Shown one piece after another: positions 26,808 to 34,378 of a DNA stretch of 38,322 nucleotides. The notes below the pieces were generated by a model, which was given only the letters and a program-made list of their open reading frames with translations, searched no databases and was not told where the DNA came from. Positions within the stretch are counted from its first letter, which is position 1; each line of letters begins with the position of its first letter. A program made the translations under genes and the position numbers. The stretch lies in contig NZ_BOMV01000120.1 of the NCBI RefSeq assembly GCF_016862375.1, positions 1 through 38,322 of the forward strand, written 5' to 3'. Source of the DNA: Paractinoplanes rishiriensis. GTDB taxonomy: Bacteria > Actinomycetota > Actinomycetes > Mycobacteriales > Micromonosporaceae.

Positions 26808-27089
26808 ATGTCACGACGCAGGCCCGTTCTCGGGGCCATCGCGGCGGCGGCGGTACTTGCCCTGGCGGCGGGCGGCGCGCTGGTCAGCGGCGGCCTGGGC
26901 GGCTCCGCCTCGGCGGCCGAGGCCGGCACCCTCGCCGCGAGCGGCGGCTGCGGCAAGGCGCCGACGCTCGCCAGCGGCATCCGGACCATCACCAGCAACG
27001 TGGACTACAACGGGCGGATCGCGGCCGGCCAGTCGACCGAGTTCGGCTTCCAGGCCACCGGCTCCGGCTCCGGCCTCACCCCCACCTGA
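26808..27089 (+). pseudogene. Remnant of a secreted esterase-CBM2 gene (internal deletion)
   Basis: A 93-codon frame with TTGGAG upstream. Residues 1-38 are an intact signal peptide. Then GGCGKAPTLASGIRTITS matches the start of actinobacterial PHB-depolymerase/feruloyl-esterase-type (CE1-like) proteins. It joins directly to NVDYNGRIAAGQSTEFGFQA, the last quarter of a CBM2. The whole catalytic domain, linker and most of CBM2 are missing, without loss of frame. The final TGA follows GLTPT, where many CBM2s have a Cys, so the end may also be altered. A short secreted peptide could still be made, but catalysis is impossible. It sits at the end of the GH43-GH95 unit. Confidence 0.72.
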
Positions 27090-27092
27090 CCC

Positions 27093-27142
27093 CCACCGGA
27101 GGACGCCGGCGCGGAGTTGGGGCTCCGCGCCGGCACCGGTGG
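27093..27142. terminator. Strong bidirectional terminator
   Basis: GCCGGCGCGGAG (27105-27116) pairs perfectly with CTCCGCGCCGGC (27123-27134) around a TTGGGG loop; an outer CCACCGG/CCGGTGG (27093-27099 with 27136-27142) extends it. It fills the gap between the GH43-GH95 unit and the convergent esterase gene. Confidence 0.85.
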
Positions 27143-27146
27143 CAGC

Positions 27147-28475
27147 TCAGGAACTGCTGCAGGCGCTGCCGTTGAGGGCGAACGCCGCGGGCTTGGCGGT
27201 GTTGCCGGTGTGCGTGGCCTGGAACCCGACGGTGACCGAGGCGTTCGGCGCGATCGCCGCGTTGTAGGCCGCATTTCGCGCGGTTACCTGGCCCGACGTC
27301 GGTGCGAAGGCGGCACTCCATCCGGAGGTGATCGTTTGCCCGGCCGGCAGGGTGAACACCAGGGACCAGCCGTTGACCGCGGTGGTGCCGGTGTTGGTGA
27401 TGGTGAGGCTCTCGGTCAGGCCGGTGTTCCACGCGCTCACGGTCGCGGTGACGCGGCAGGACGCGGCGGCCGGCGGGGTCGAGGGCGGTGCGGTGGGGGG
27501 CGTGGTGGGCGGCGTGGTCGGCGGCGTGGTCGGGGTCGTCGTGCCGGTGATGCCGAAGAAGGCGAGGGCCTGCGCGGCCATGCCGGCGGACGGCAGGCTG
27601 TGCCCGGCACCCTGGATGCTGTACGCCTCGACCGGCACCGCGCCGGAACTGTCGGCGTAGCGGCGGCGGTTCCAGTTGGCCTGCGGGGTGTCGGTGGAGG
27701 TCGGCGTCTGGCTCAGCCCGAACACGTTGGTCCACTGCTCGATCGCCTCCTGCAGCAGCGAGTACGGCACCAGGGTGTCGTTGGTGCCGTGCCACAACTG
27801 GATGCGCGGGCGGCGGCCGCTGTAGCCCGGGTAGGCGTTGCGGACCGCGTCGCCCCACTCCTGCGGCGTCCGGTTCATGCTGCCGCCGGTGCACCGGCTG
27901 GCGCCCGGCGGATAGTCGGCCGCGTTGGCGAAGCAGTTGAACGGCACGCCCATGAACGCGGCGCCGGCCGAGAACACGTCCGGGTACAGGGCCAGCATGT
28001 GGTTGGTCATCATGCCGCCGGACGAACTGCCGGTCGCAAAGACCCGGGCCGGGTCGCCGCCGTACTGCCGCTGCACATAGTTGATCATCGAGATGATGGA
28101 CACCGGGTCGCTGCCGCCGCCGCGCCGCTTGGCCGCCTCGGACCAGGTGTCGAAGCAGTTGCCGAAACCGGCCTGCTGGGTCGCGCTGGGATAGATGACG
28201 ACGTAGCCGTACCGGTCGGCCAGCGAGGCGAACTCGCTGCCCGAGTAGAAACCGGGACCGGAGCCGCCGCAGCCGTGCATGGCCACCACGATCGGCGGGT
28301 TGGCCGGCCGGTTGTCCGGAACGTAGACGTGCATGCGCATGCCGCCGGGGTTGTCACCGAAGGCGGTCACCTCGGTCAGCGAGGCGGCGAAGGCGGGCCG
28401 CGCCCCCGGCGCCACCGGCGCGACGACGGCCACCGCAACAGCCGCGGCAATGAGGAACTTCCGGCTGACTCTCAT
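27147..28475 (-). CDS. Secreted CE1-type (PHB-depolymerase fold) acetylxylan/feruloyl esterase with CBM2
   Basis: 442 residues from ATG (MRVSRKFLIA) with GGAG upstream. Signal peptide 1-30; catalytic alpha/beta-hydrolase domain about 31-315 with oxyanion MHGCGGSGPGFYSGSEF, nucleophile motif GSSSGGMMTNHML, acid WHGTNDTLVPY and His in IQGAGHSLPSAG. This is the PHB-depolymerase family that includes CE1 acetylxylan and feruloyl esterases. A TTPP linker (GTTTPTTPPTTPP) leads to CBM2 about 340-442 (SCRVTATVSAWNTGLTESL, GWSLVFTLPAGQTI). It likely removes acetyl or feruloyl groups from hemicellulose; which acyl group is not readable. It is divergent from a PaaX-family regulator. Confidence 0.87.
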   Translation of the reverse strand: MRVSRKFLIAAAVAVAVVAPVAPGARPAFAASLTEVTAFGDNPGGMRMHVYVPDNRPANPPIVVAMHGCGGSGPGFYSGSEFASLADRYGYVVIYPSATQQAGFGNCFDTWSEAAKRRGGGSDPVSIISMINYVQRQYGGDPARVFATGSSSGGMMTNHMLALYPDVFSAGAAFMGVPFNCFANAADYPPGASRCTGGSMNRTPQEWGDAVRNAYPGYSGRRPRIQLWHGTNDTLVPYSLLQEAIEQWTNVFGLSQTPTSTDTPQANWNRRRYADSSGAVPVEAYSIQGAGHSLPSAGMAAQALAFFGITGTTTPTTPPTTPPTTPPTAPPSTPPAAASCRVTATVSAWNTGLTESLTITNTGTTAVNGWSLVFTLPAGQTITSGWSAAFAPTSGQVTARNAAYNAAIAPNASVTVGFQATHTGNTAKPAAFALNGSACSSS

Positions 28476-28494
28476 CTCTGACTCCGTTCGTCGT

Positions 28495-28537
28495 TTGACA
28501 GATAGAGTCTCGCTCGATACGGAAACTGTCAATTGAC
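28495..28537. promoter_or_regulatory. Divergent promoter/operator between esterase and PaaX genes
   Basis: TTGACAG (28495-28501) and CTGTCAA (28526-28532) are a perfect 7-bp inverted repeat, giving a TTGACA -35 to each strand. On the plus strand TACGGA follows after 17 bp (28518-28523). GTCAATTGAC (28528-28537) is a further 10-bp palindrome. The symmetry suits a dimeric regulator such as the PaaX protein controlling both genes. Confidence 0.5.
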
Positions 28538-28595
28538 GGGAGTCGATTTGTTGGGGACGGCGAGAACGGCAGGTGGGCCGTCTAGAGTCGTTGCC

Positions 28596-29531
28596 GTGAC
28601 CAGTCCCTATGACATCGAGGAGATTTTTCCGGGGGACGGGGCTGGGTCGCTGTTGCCTCGGCGGCAGACCGGCAACTCGCCGCAGGGTCTGGCGGTGACG
28701 CTGCTGGCCGACTACACGCTGCGGGACCGGGGTGCGTTGCCGTCCGCGGCCATCGTGGAGCTGCTCGGTGAGGCCGGGGTCAGCCCGGCGGGTGCCCGGA
28801 CGGCGATCAGCCGGCTCGCCCGTCGCGGCGTGGTCGAGAGCCTCCGCGAGGGCCGGCGCAGTTCCTATCGGCTCACCGTGGCGGCCGCTGCCAACCTGGC
28901 GGCCGGTGGCAGTGCGATCGTCTCGGCGGCCGGCGCGGAACCGTGGGACGAGCGGTGGACGCTGGTCGCGTTCTCGTTGCCGCAGGAGGAAGGCACCCTG
29001 CGGCGCGGGTTGACCACCCAGCTGCGGTGGATGGGCTACGCGCCGCTGTACGACGGGCTGTGGATCTCGCCGCACGACCTCACCGCGAAGGCCCGCAGCC
29101 GTCTCGCCGAGCTCAGCCTCGGCACGCTGACCGTCTTCCGGGCCCGGCACGTCGAGATCGGCGCGGCGGTCCGGCGGAACCCGCTGGATGCCTGGGACAC
29201 CGCCGAGATCGCGCGCCAGTACGAGGCCTTCATCGAACGCTGGAAGTCGTTGCCGGAGCGGATCGCCGGGCCTGCGGCGGTGCGCGCCCGCACCGAGGTG
29301 ATGGACACCTACCGGCGGCTGCCCATCCTCGACCCGCAGTTGCCGGCGCAGCTGCTGCCGCCGGGCTGGCTGCGTGAGCCAGCCCGGCGGTTGTTCGTCA
29401 CCGTCTACGACGGCCTGGCGGATGCCGCCGAGAACCATGTGCGCGCGGTGGCCGGCGTCGACACCCCGGGGATCCGGGCGCACACGGTTGCCGACCTCGC
29501 CGCGGGCCTGGGGATCAGCGCTGCAGCGTGA
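28596..29531 (+). CDS. PaaX-family transcriptional regulator
   Basis: 311 residues from GTG (VTSPYDIEEIF); an upstream in-frame TTG adds 21 residues, neither start having a strong ribosome site. N-terminal winged helix about 28-100 (PQGLAVTLLADYTLRDRGALPSA, ARTAISRLARRGVVESLREGRRSSYRLT) followed by the PaaX central domain (WDERWTLVAFSLPQEE, LRWMGYAPLYDGLWISPHD) and PaaX C-terminal segment (YRRLPILDPQLPAQLLPPGWLREPA). PaaX of E. coli represses phenylacetate catabolism and responds to phenylacetyl-CoA. Beside an esterase that may release ferulate, an aromatic-acyl-CoA signal is an attractive but unproven idea. Its end overlaps convergent GH62 by 17 bp. Confidence 0.85.
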   Translation: MTSPYDIEEIFPGDGAGSLLPRRQTGNSPQGLAVTLLADYTLRDRGALPSAAIVELLGEAGVSPAGARTAISRLARRGVVESLREGRRSSYRLTVAAAANLAAGGSAIVSAAGAEPWDERWTLVAFSLPQEEGTLRRGLTTQLRWMGYAPLYDGLWISPHDLTAKARSRLAELSLGTLTVFRARHVEIGAAVRRNPLDAWDTAEIARQYEAFIERWKSLPERIAGPAAVRARTEVMDTYRRLPILDPQLPAQLLPPGWLREPARRLFVTVYDGLADAAENHVRAVAGVDTPGIRAHTVADLAAGLGISAAA

Positions 29532-31020
29532 GCAGGCCGGGCCGGTACGGCAGGAGGCCGTAGTCGCCGCCGGAGCTGGGGTTGCGGCCCTGGTAGAGCA
29601 GTTGCAGGTTGCAGGGGTTGATGGTCATGGTCTGGTCGGCGCTGGTGCGGATGAGTTCGCCGTGGCTGATGTCGTTGGTCCAGGTGGCGCCGCTGTTGGC
29701 TTTGCCGGCGAACGGGTTGCTTTCGGTGGCGGCTTGCGGGGTCCAGGTGCCGCCGAGGCTGGTGGCGGTGAAGGAGCGGAAGTAGCGGCCGTTGGCGCCG
29801 ATGGCTTCGACGATCATGAGGTATTGGTTCTGGCCTTGGACTTTATAGACCTGGGGTGCTTCGAACAGGTTGTTGGTGGTGTCGCTCATGATGGTGGTGT
29901 AGTTGCTGCCGAAGCTGCCGGGGAAGTTGCCGATCGGCATGCTGGCTCGGTAGATCTTGCCGTTGTCGCCGGCGAAGAAGAGGTACATGTTGGTGCCGTC
30001 GCCGATGAGGGCCTGGTCGATGGGGCCGGTGCCGGAGCCGGTGATGCTGCCGGTGAACAGTGGTTGTGCGGTGGACCAGCCGTTGGCGTTGGTGGGGTTG
30101 GTGGAGGTTTTGTAGGAGAAGGCGGTGGGTCCCCATTGGTAGGCGAGGACCCAGATGTTCTTGGGTGCGAAGTAGAACAGTGAGGGTGCGACGGTGCCGG
30201 CGGACATGGCGTTCTGGGTGGCGGAGCCGAGTTGGTTGAAGTTGCTGACGACGTTGAAGTTCATCGAGCCCCAGCTGGTGCCGGTGTCGTGGGTGGTGGC
30301 GTAGACGAGGTGGCCGCCGTTGTAGGGGGCGGTGGTGAAGTCTTTGAGTGACACCCAGCCCGATCGCGGCTGGGCGAGCACGCCGGTCGACGACCAGCGG
30401 TAGGACGACGGAAGGCTGCAGTTGCCGCCGGGCGGCGGCGTCGTGGGTCCGGTGGTGGGCGTGCCCGACCCGACCCGGACCAGCTGCCACTGCTGGTTGC
30501 TGCCGTTCCAGTCGTCGTACTGGACGACGTTGGCGCCGTCCGCGGTGCCGGCGCCCTGCACCTCGACGGCCTTGCCGCTGTTGCGGTTGATCAGCCGGAC
30601 GTAGCCGCCGTCCGAGTCGGCGAGGCGGAACTGCTGGTTGGTGCCGTTGCTGTCGGCCCACTGCACGATGGCGGCGCCGTTGGCGGTGGAGAAGTTGTAG
30701 ACGTCGAGCACCTTGCCGGAGTGCCGGGACTTGAGCCGGTAGTAGCCGCCGCCGGAGTCGACGAATTGCCACTGCTGCTGCGCCTGGTCGTTGCGGGCCC
30801 ACTGGGTGATCCGGCCGCCGTCGGCGGTGGACAGGTTGTAGACGTCGAGTGCCTTGCCGCTGTTGCGGTTGACCAGCACGTACGAGGCGTTGGTGTCGAC
30901 CGTGGCGGCGGAGGCCTGCGAGGCGGTGACCGCGATGGCGCCGGCACCGGCCACCAGGACCAGAGAGGCGACGGCCATGCGGATCCAGCGGGGCCGCCGG
31001 GGACGGGCGGACGCTTCCAT
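29515..31020 (-). CDS. Secreted CBM13-GH62 alpha-L-arabinofuranosidase
   Basis: 501 residues, AAGGAG upstream. Signal peptide about 1-39 (TASQASAA). CBM13 ricin-B-type beta-trefoil about 41-186 in three repeats with Q-x-W/F motifs (QQQWQF, NQQFRL, NQQWQL). A Pro-Thr-Gly linker leads to a GH62 domain about 204-501. GH62 marks: SLKDFTTAPYNGGHLVYATTHD with likely base Asp227, SMNFNVVSNFNQLGSATQ, APKNIWVLAYQWGPTAFSY, GTGPIDQALIGDGTNMYLFFAGDNGKIYR, LFEAPQVYKV with probable acid Glu, and ISHGELIR. GH62 enzymes release arabinofuranose from arabinoxylan or arabinan. A TGTTAACGTTCACA site lies downstream of its promoter. Confidence 0.93.
   Translation of the reverse strand: MEASARPRRPRWIRMAVASLVLVAGAGAIAVTASQASAATVDTNASYVLVNRNSGKALDVYNLSTADGGRITQWARNDQAQQQWQFVDSGGGYYRLKSRHSGKVLDVYNFSTANGAAIVQWADSNGTNQQFRLADSDGGYVRLINRNSGKAVEVQGAGTADGANVVQYDDWNGSNQQWQLVRVGSGTPTTGPTTPPPGGNCSLPSSYRWSSTGVLAQPRSGWVSLKDFTTAPYNGGHLVYATTHDTGTSWGSMNFNVVSNFNQLGSATQNAMSAGTVAPSLFYFAPKNIWVLAYQWGPTAFSYKTSTNPTNANGWSTAQPLFTGSITGSGTGPIDQALIGDGTNMYLFFAGDNGKIYRASMPIGNFPGSFGSNYTTIMSDTTNNLFEAPQVYKVQGQNQYLMIVEAIGANGRYFRSFTATSLGGTWTPQAATESNPFAGKANSGATWTNDISHGELIRTSADQTMTINPCNLQLLYQGRNPSSGGDYGLLPYRPGLLTLQR
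30462..30900 (-). repeat. CBM13-coding block, inverted copy of 37879-38322
   Basis: This part of the GH62 gene is highly similar at DNA level to the CBM13 block of the partial gene at the right edge. The first 60 bases show 8 differences by eye. The two copies are in opposite orientation about 7 kb apart, so they form a long inverted repeat. Confidence 0.75.
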
Positions 31021-31060
31021 TTCTTGGTTCTCCTTCGGGGATGGGGGGAGGGCGCCGAGC

Positions 31061-31074
31061 TGTTAACGTTCACA
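31061..31074. promoter_or_regulatory. TGTTAACGTT(C/A)ACA operator, GH62 copy
   Basis: TGTTAACGTTCACA differs by one base from the perfect palindrome TGTTAACGTTAACA found before GH27. It lies just downstream of the GH62 -10, a typical roadblock position for a LacI-family repressor. Confidence 0.65.
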
Positions 31075-31094
31075 ATTTCTGGCGCATTGGCGCA

Positions 31095-31124
31095 ACGCTA
31101 AGCGGAAAATCGGCGGCGAATCAA
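31095..31124 (-). promoter_or_regulatory. Promoter of the GH62 gene
   Basis: On the minus strand TTGATT (31119-31124) and TAGCGT (31095-31100) are 18 bp apart, predicting a leader of about 70 nt that contains the TGTTAACGTTCACA site. Confidence 0.55.
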
Positions 31125-31229
31125 GTACGACCCAGGTCGGCGGAAGTCATTACGATTTTTCCGGCAGAGTTTCACATTACAACTTTTCAGTGCCGATTCT
31201 GAGCCCGGAAGTTACAGCGAAAGATGCTC

Positions 31230-31284
31230 TTGACCGCTCCGGAAAAGGCGGCGTAGCGTGCGGTGGCACCAGCGAAATACTTCG
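31230..31284 (+). promoter_or_regulatory. Promoter and CGAAATACTTCG site of the sugar importer
   Basis: TTGACC (31230-31235) and TAGCGT (31254-31259) are 18 bp apart, the same -10 and spacing as the divergent GH62 promoter. CGAAATACTTCG (31273-31284) follows at the expected start of transcription and shares the 8-mer CGAAATAC with the GH43 promoter. Together these suggest repression by the LacI protein encoded at 21.3-22.4 kb. Confidence 0.55.
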
Positions 31285-31327
31285 ATATCTCTACGTAAAT
31301 TCCGGGACTGCGTTCGAAGGGAAGACG

Positions 31328-32617
31328 ATGGCGGCCTCGAGGGGAATCAGTCGCAGATCGTTGCTGGGGATAGCCGGTGCCGGCGCGGCCGGGGCGCTGC
31401 TGAGTGGGTGCAGCAGTGCTGAGTCCGCGTCGGCCCGCACCATCCGGTGGTGGCATATCGCGAATACCGATCCGATGTTGTCGCAGTGGGCGGATATGGC
31501 GCGCCGTTTCGAGGCCGCTCATCCCGGCGTCAAATTCGAGATCACCGCACTGGAGAATGAGGCGTTCAAGACGAAGCTCACCACCAACATCCAGGCCGGT
31601 GATCCGCCGGACATCTTCCACACCTGGGGCGGCGGCGTGCTGTTCCAGCAGGCCGAGGCCGGCATGGTCAAGGAGATCACCGCCGAGGTCGGTCAGTGGC
31701 GCGACACCCTGATCCCGACCGCGCTCGACGCCTATACCGCCGACGGCAAGACCTACGGCTCCGCGGTCGACACCGGCATGGTCGGTTTCTGGTACAACAA
31801 GGAGCTTTTCGAGCGGGCCGGGGTCGCCGGTCCGCCCGCGACCTGGGCCGGGTTTCTCGACGCCGTGCGCAAGCTCAAGGCGGCCGGCGTCACGCCGATC
31901 GCGCTGGCCGGCAAGGAGAAATGGCCCGGTCACTACTACTGGGCGTACCTCGCCATGCGGGTCGCGGGCCTGGACGCGCTGCGGCAGGCCGCGGTGGACA
32001 AGAACTTCGTGACCCCGGACTTCGTCGCGGCCGGCGCCCGGCTGACCGAACTCGTCGCGCTGCAACCGTTCCAGACCGGGTTCCTGGCCGCCGGGTATTC
32101 CACCGCGGAAGGGCAGGCCGCCACCGTCGGCAACGGCAAGGCGGCGATGGAGCTGATGGGCCAGTGGGCGCCCGTGGTGCAGCGGGACTCCTCGGCCGGC
32201 AAGAAGGGTCTCGGCGACAAGCTGGGCTTCTTCGGCTTCCCGGCGGTCGACGGCGGCAAGGGCAAGGGCACCGACGCGTTCGGCGGTGGCGGCGGATTCG
32301 CGGTGGGCAAGGACGCGCCGGCCGAGGCCGTCGAGTTCCTCAAGTTCATCGCCCAGCCGGACAACGCCCGGATCGAGGCCAGGACGGCCGGGGTGCTGCC
32401 GGTGGTCAAGGCCGCCGAGGACGCCGTCACCGACCCGAACCTCAAGCTGGTGGCGCAGACTCTGGCCACGTCGACCGGCTTCCAGCTCTACCTCGATCAG
32501 GCGTACGCGCCGGCGGTGGGCCAGCAGCTCAACGACAGCGTGGCCGAACTGCTGGCCGGCAAGGCGTCGCCGGAGCAGGTCGTGCAGGCCATCACCACCG
32601 CCGCGAAACAGGGCTGA
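31328..32617 (+). CDS. CUT1-type sugar ABC transporter, substrate-binding lipoprotein
   Basis: 429 residues from ATG (MAASRGISRRS) with AAGGGAAG upstream; a longer frame reaches 46 codons upstream without a ribosome site. The signal has twin arginines (ISRRSLLG) and the lipobox LLSGC, so it is a Tat-type lipoprotein anchored outside the membrane. The mature domain shows the extracellular family-1 pattern: IRWWHIANTDPMLSQWADMA, GDPPDIFHTWGG, DGKTYGSAVDTGMVGFWYNKELFE, AMELMGQWAPVV, GGGGGFAVGKDAP. The cargo is probably an arabinose-containing or other cell-wall oligosaccharide given the neighbours. The first permease starts 6 bp after its stop. Confidence 0.92.
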   Translation: MAASRGISRRSLLGIAGAGAAGALLSGCSSAESASARTIRWWHIANTDPMLSQWADMARRFEAAHPGVKFEITALENEAFKTKLTTNIQAGDPPDIFHTWGGGVLFQQAEAGMVKEITAEVGQWRDTLIPTALDAYTADGKTYGSAVDTGMVGFWYNKELFERAGVAGPPATWAGFLDAVRKLKAAGVTPIALAGKEKWPGHYYWAYLAMRVAGLDALRQAAVDKNFVTPDFVAAGARLTELVALQPFQTGFLAAGYSTAEGQAATVGNGKAAMELMGQWAPVVQRDSSAGKKGLGDKLGFFGFPAVDGGKGKGTDAFGGGGGFAVGKDAPAEAVEFLKFIAQPDNARIEARTAGVLPVVKAAEDAVTDPNLKLVAQTLATSTGFQLYLDQAYAPAVGQQLNDSVAELLAGKASPEQVVQAITTAAKQG

Positions 32618-32623
32618 GCGGGC

Positions 32624-33559
32624 GTGCTCACCAGCGAACGGCCGGCGCCAGCGAGTCCGCAGGCGCCGGCCGGCCCCGCCCCGCGCCGCCGGCGGCCGTG
32701 GGGAACAGTCGTACTGTTCCTGAGCCCGGCGCTCGTGCTGTTCGGCGTGCTCGTGCTGACCCCGATCGCGGTGGCCGCGTACGCCGGATTCTTCACCTGG
32801 AACGGCTTCGGCGTGCCCACCACGTTCGTGGGCCTGGACAACTTCCGGCGACTCCTGGCCGACCAGGTCTTCGTCGGCGACCTGCAGCGCAGCCTGCTGC
32901 TGATCGTGCTGTCGATCGGCATCCAGCTACCCGTTTCGCTGGCGTTGGCGATGCTGCTCAATCAGCCGCTGCGCGGCCGCCGCGCGTACCGCATGATCTT
33001 TTTTGCGCCTTATGTTTTGTCCGAAGTGGTCACGGCGGTGCTGTTCACCATGATCTTTTCGCCCAGTCAGGGACTTCTCGGCCTGGGCGGCACCTGGCTG
33101 GCCGAGCCGGACACGGTGATGTATGCGCTGTTCGTGGTGATCTCGTGGAAGTACTTCGGCTTCCACACGATCCTCTATCTCGCCGGGCGGCAGGGGATTC
33201 CGCAGGAACTGCACGACGCGGCCGCCATCGACGGCGCCGGTCCGTGGCAGGCGTTCCGCCGGATCACCCTGCCGCTGCTCGGGCCGACGATCCGGATCAG
33301 CGTGTTCCTGTCGGTGCTCGGCACCATCCAGCTGTTCGACATGGTCTGGGTGCTCACCGGTGGCGGGCCGATCCGGTCGTCGGAGACCCTCGCGGTGACC
33401 ATGTTCCAGGAGGGCTTCAAGCGGTTCCACGTCGGTTACGCCAGCGCGATCAGCATGGTGATCTTCCTGATCAGCCTGGCGTTCGGGTTGCTGTACCAGC
33501 GGTTCGTCCTGCGCCGCGACCTCGAGGGCGCGGTCACCACGATGGGAGACCAACGATGA
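32624..33559 (+). CDS. CUT1-type sugar ABC transporter permease 1 (MalF/UgpA-like)
   Basis: 311 residues from GTG. A Pro/Ala-rich cytoplasmic N-terminus (about 1-27, ending RRRRPWG) precedes six membrane helices. The ATPase-docking EAA loop is clear: DAAAIDGAGPWQAFRRITLPLL. The order binding protein, permease, permease without an ATP-binding subunit is usual for actinobacterial CUT1 importers, which borrow the shared MsiK ATPase. Its last codons overlap the next gene by 4 bp (ATGA), indicating translational coupling. Confidence 0.93.
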   Translation: MLTSERPAPASPQAPAGPAPRRRRPWGTVVLFLSPALVLFGVLVLTPIAVAAYAGFFTWNGFGVPTTFVGLDNFRRLLADQVFVGDLQRSLLLIVLSIGIQLPVSLALAMLLNQPLRGRRAYRMIFFAPYVLSEVVTAVLFTMIFSPSQGLLGLGGTWLAEPDTVMYALFVVISWKYFGFHTILYLAGRQGIPQELHDAAAIDGAGPWQAFRRITLPLLGPTIRISVFLSVLGTIQLFDMVWVLTGGGPIRSSETLAVTMFQEGFKRFHVGYASAISMVIFLISLAFGLLYQRFVLRRDLEGAVTTMGDQR

Positions 33560-34377
33560 GGGCGGTACGCAGCGGAGCCCTGCACCTGCTCAGCATCCTG
33601 GTCGGTGCCGTCGTGGTGGTGCCGATCTTCTTCGGCGTGCTGGGCGGCTTCAAGGACAACGGCCAGCTGTTCACCAACCCGTTCGGCCTGCCCTCGCCGT
33701 GGGTGCCGGGGAACTACACCGAGGTGCTGGGTTCGGCAGCGTTCTGGCAGCAGGCCGGCAACAGCGTCACGATCGCGGTGGTCAGCACGGTGCTGGTCGT
33801 CCTGGTCAGCGCCATGGCCGCGTACATCTTCGCCCGGTACGCCTTTCCGGGCCGGGAACTGCTGTTCATGTTCTTCGCGGTCGGGCTGATGTTTCCGTTC
33901 GCCGTCGCGATCCTGCCGCTGTTCATTCTGCTGCGCGAGCTGAACCTGCTGGACAATCCGCTCGGCGTGATCCTGCCGCAGGTCGCGTTCGGCCTGCCCA
34001 TCACGATCATCATTCTGCGCAGTTTCTTCCGCGGCATCCCGGCGGAGGTGGAGGAGTCCGCGGTGCTCGACGGATGCGGGCCGTTCCGGTTTTTCTGGCG
34101 GATCCTGATGCCGATGTCCCGGCCGGCGCTCGGCACGGTCTCGGTGCTCGCGGTCGTCGGCAGCTGGAACAATTACCTGTTGCCGCTGATCGTCTTCAAC
34201 GATTCGCGGTGGTGGACGCTGCCGCTCGGCGTCCAGCAGTTCCAGTCGCAGTACTCGGCCGACACCGCGCGCATTCTGGCCTACGTCACCATCGCGATGC
34301 TGCCGTCGCTGATCTGTTACGCCCTCGCCGAACGGCAGCTGATCGGCGGCCTCACCAGTGGGCTCGGAAAAGGCTGA
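33556..34377 (+). CDS. CUT1-type sugar ABC transporter permease 2 (MalG/UgpE-like)
   Basis: 273 residues, six membrane helices beginning LHLLSILVGAVVVVPIFFG. A typical MalG-type periplasmic stretch (LPSPWVPGNYTEVLGSAAFWQQAGNS) and EAA loop (ESAVLDGCGPFRFFWRILMPM) are present; the Cys in the loop is unusual but not in a critical Gly position. The GSWNNYLLPLIVFND segment is typical of this subunit. It ends one base from the convergent sigma-factor gene, with no room for a terminator, so antisense readthrough between the two units is possible. Confidence 0.93.
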   Translation: MRAVRSGALHLLSILVGAVVVVPIFFGVLGGFKDNGQLFTNPFGLPSPWVPGNYTEVLGSAAFWQQAGNSVTIAVVSTVLVVLVSAMAAYIFARYAFPGRELLFMFFAVGLMFPFAVAILPLFILLRELNLLDNPLGVILPQVAFGLPITIIILRSFFRGIPAEVEESAVLDGCGPFRFFWRILMPMSRPALGTVSVLAVVGSWNNYLLPLIVFNDSRWWTLPLGVQQFQSQYSADTARILAYVTIAMLPSLICYALAERQLIGGLTSGLGKG

Positions 34378-34378
34378 T

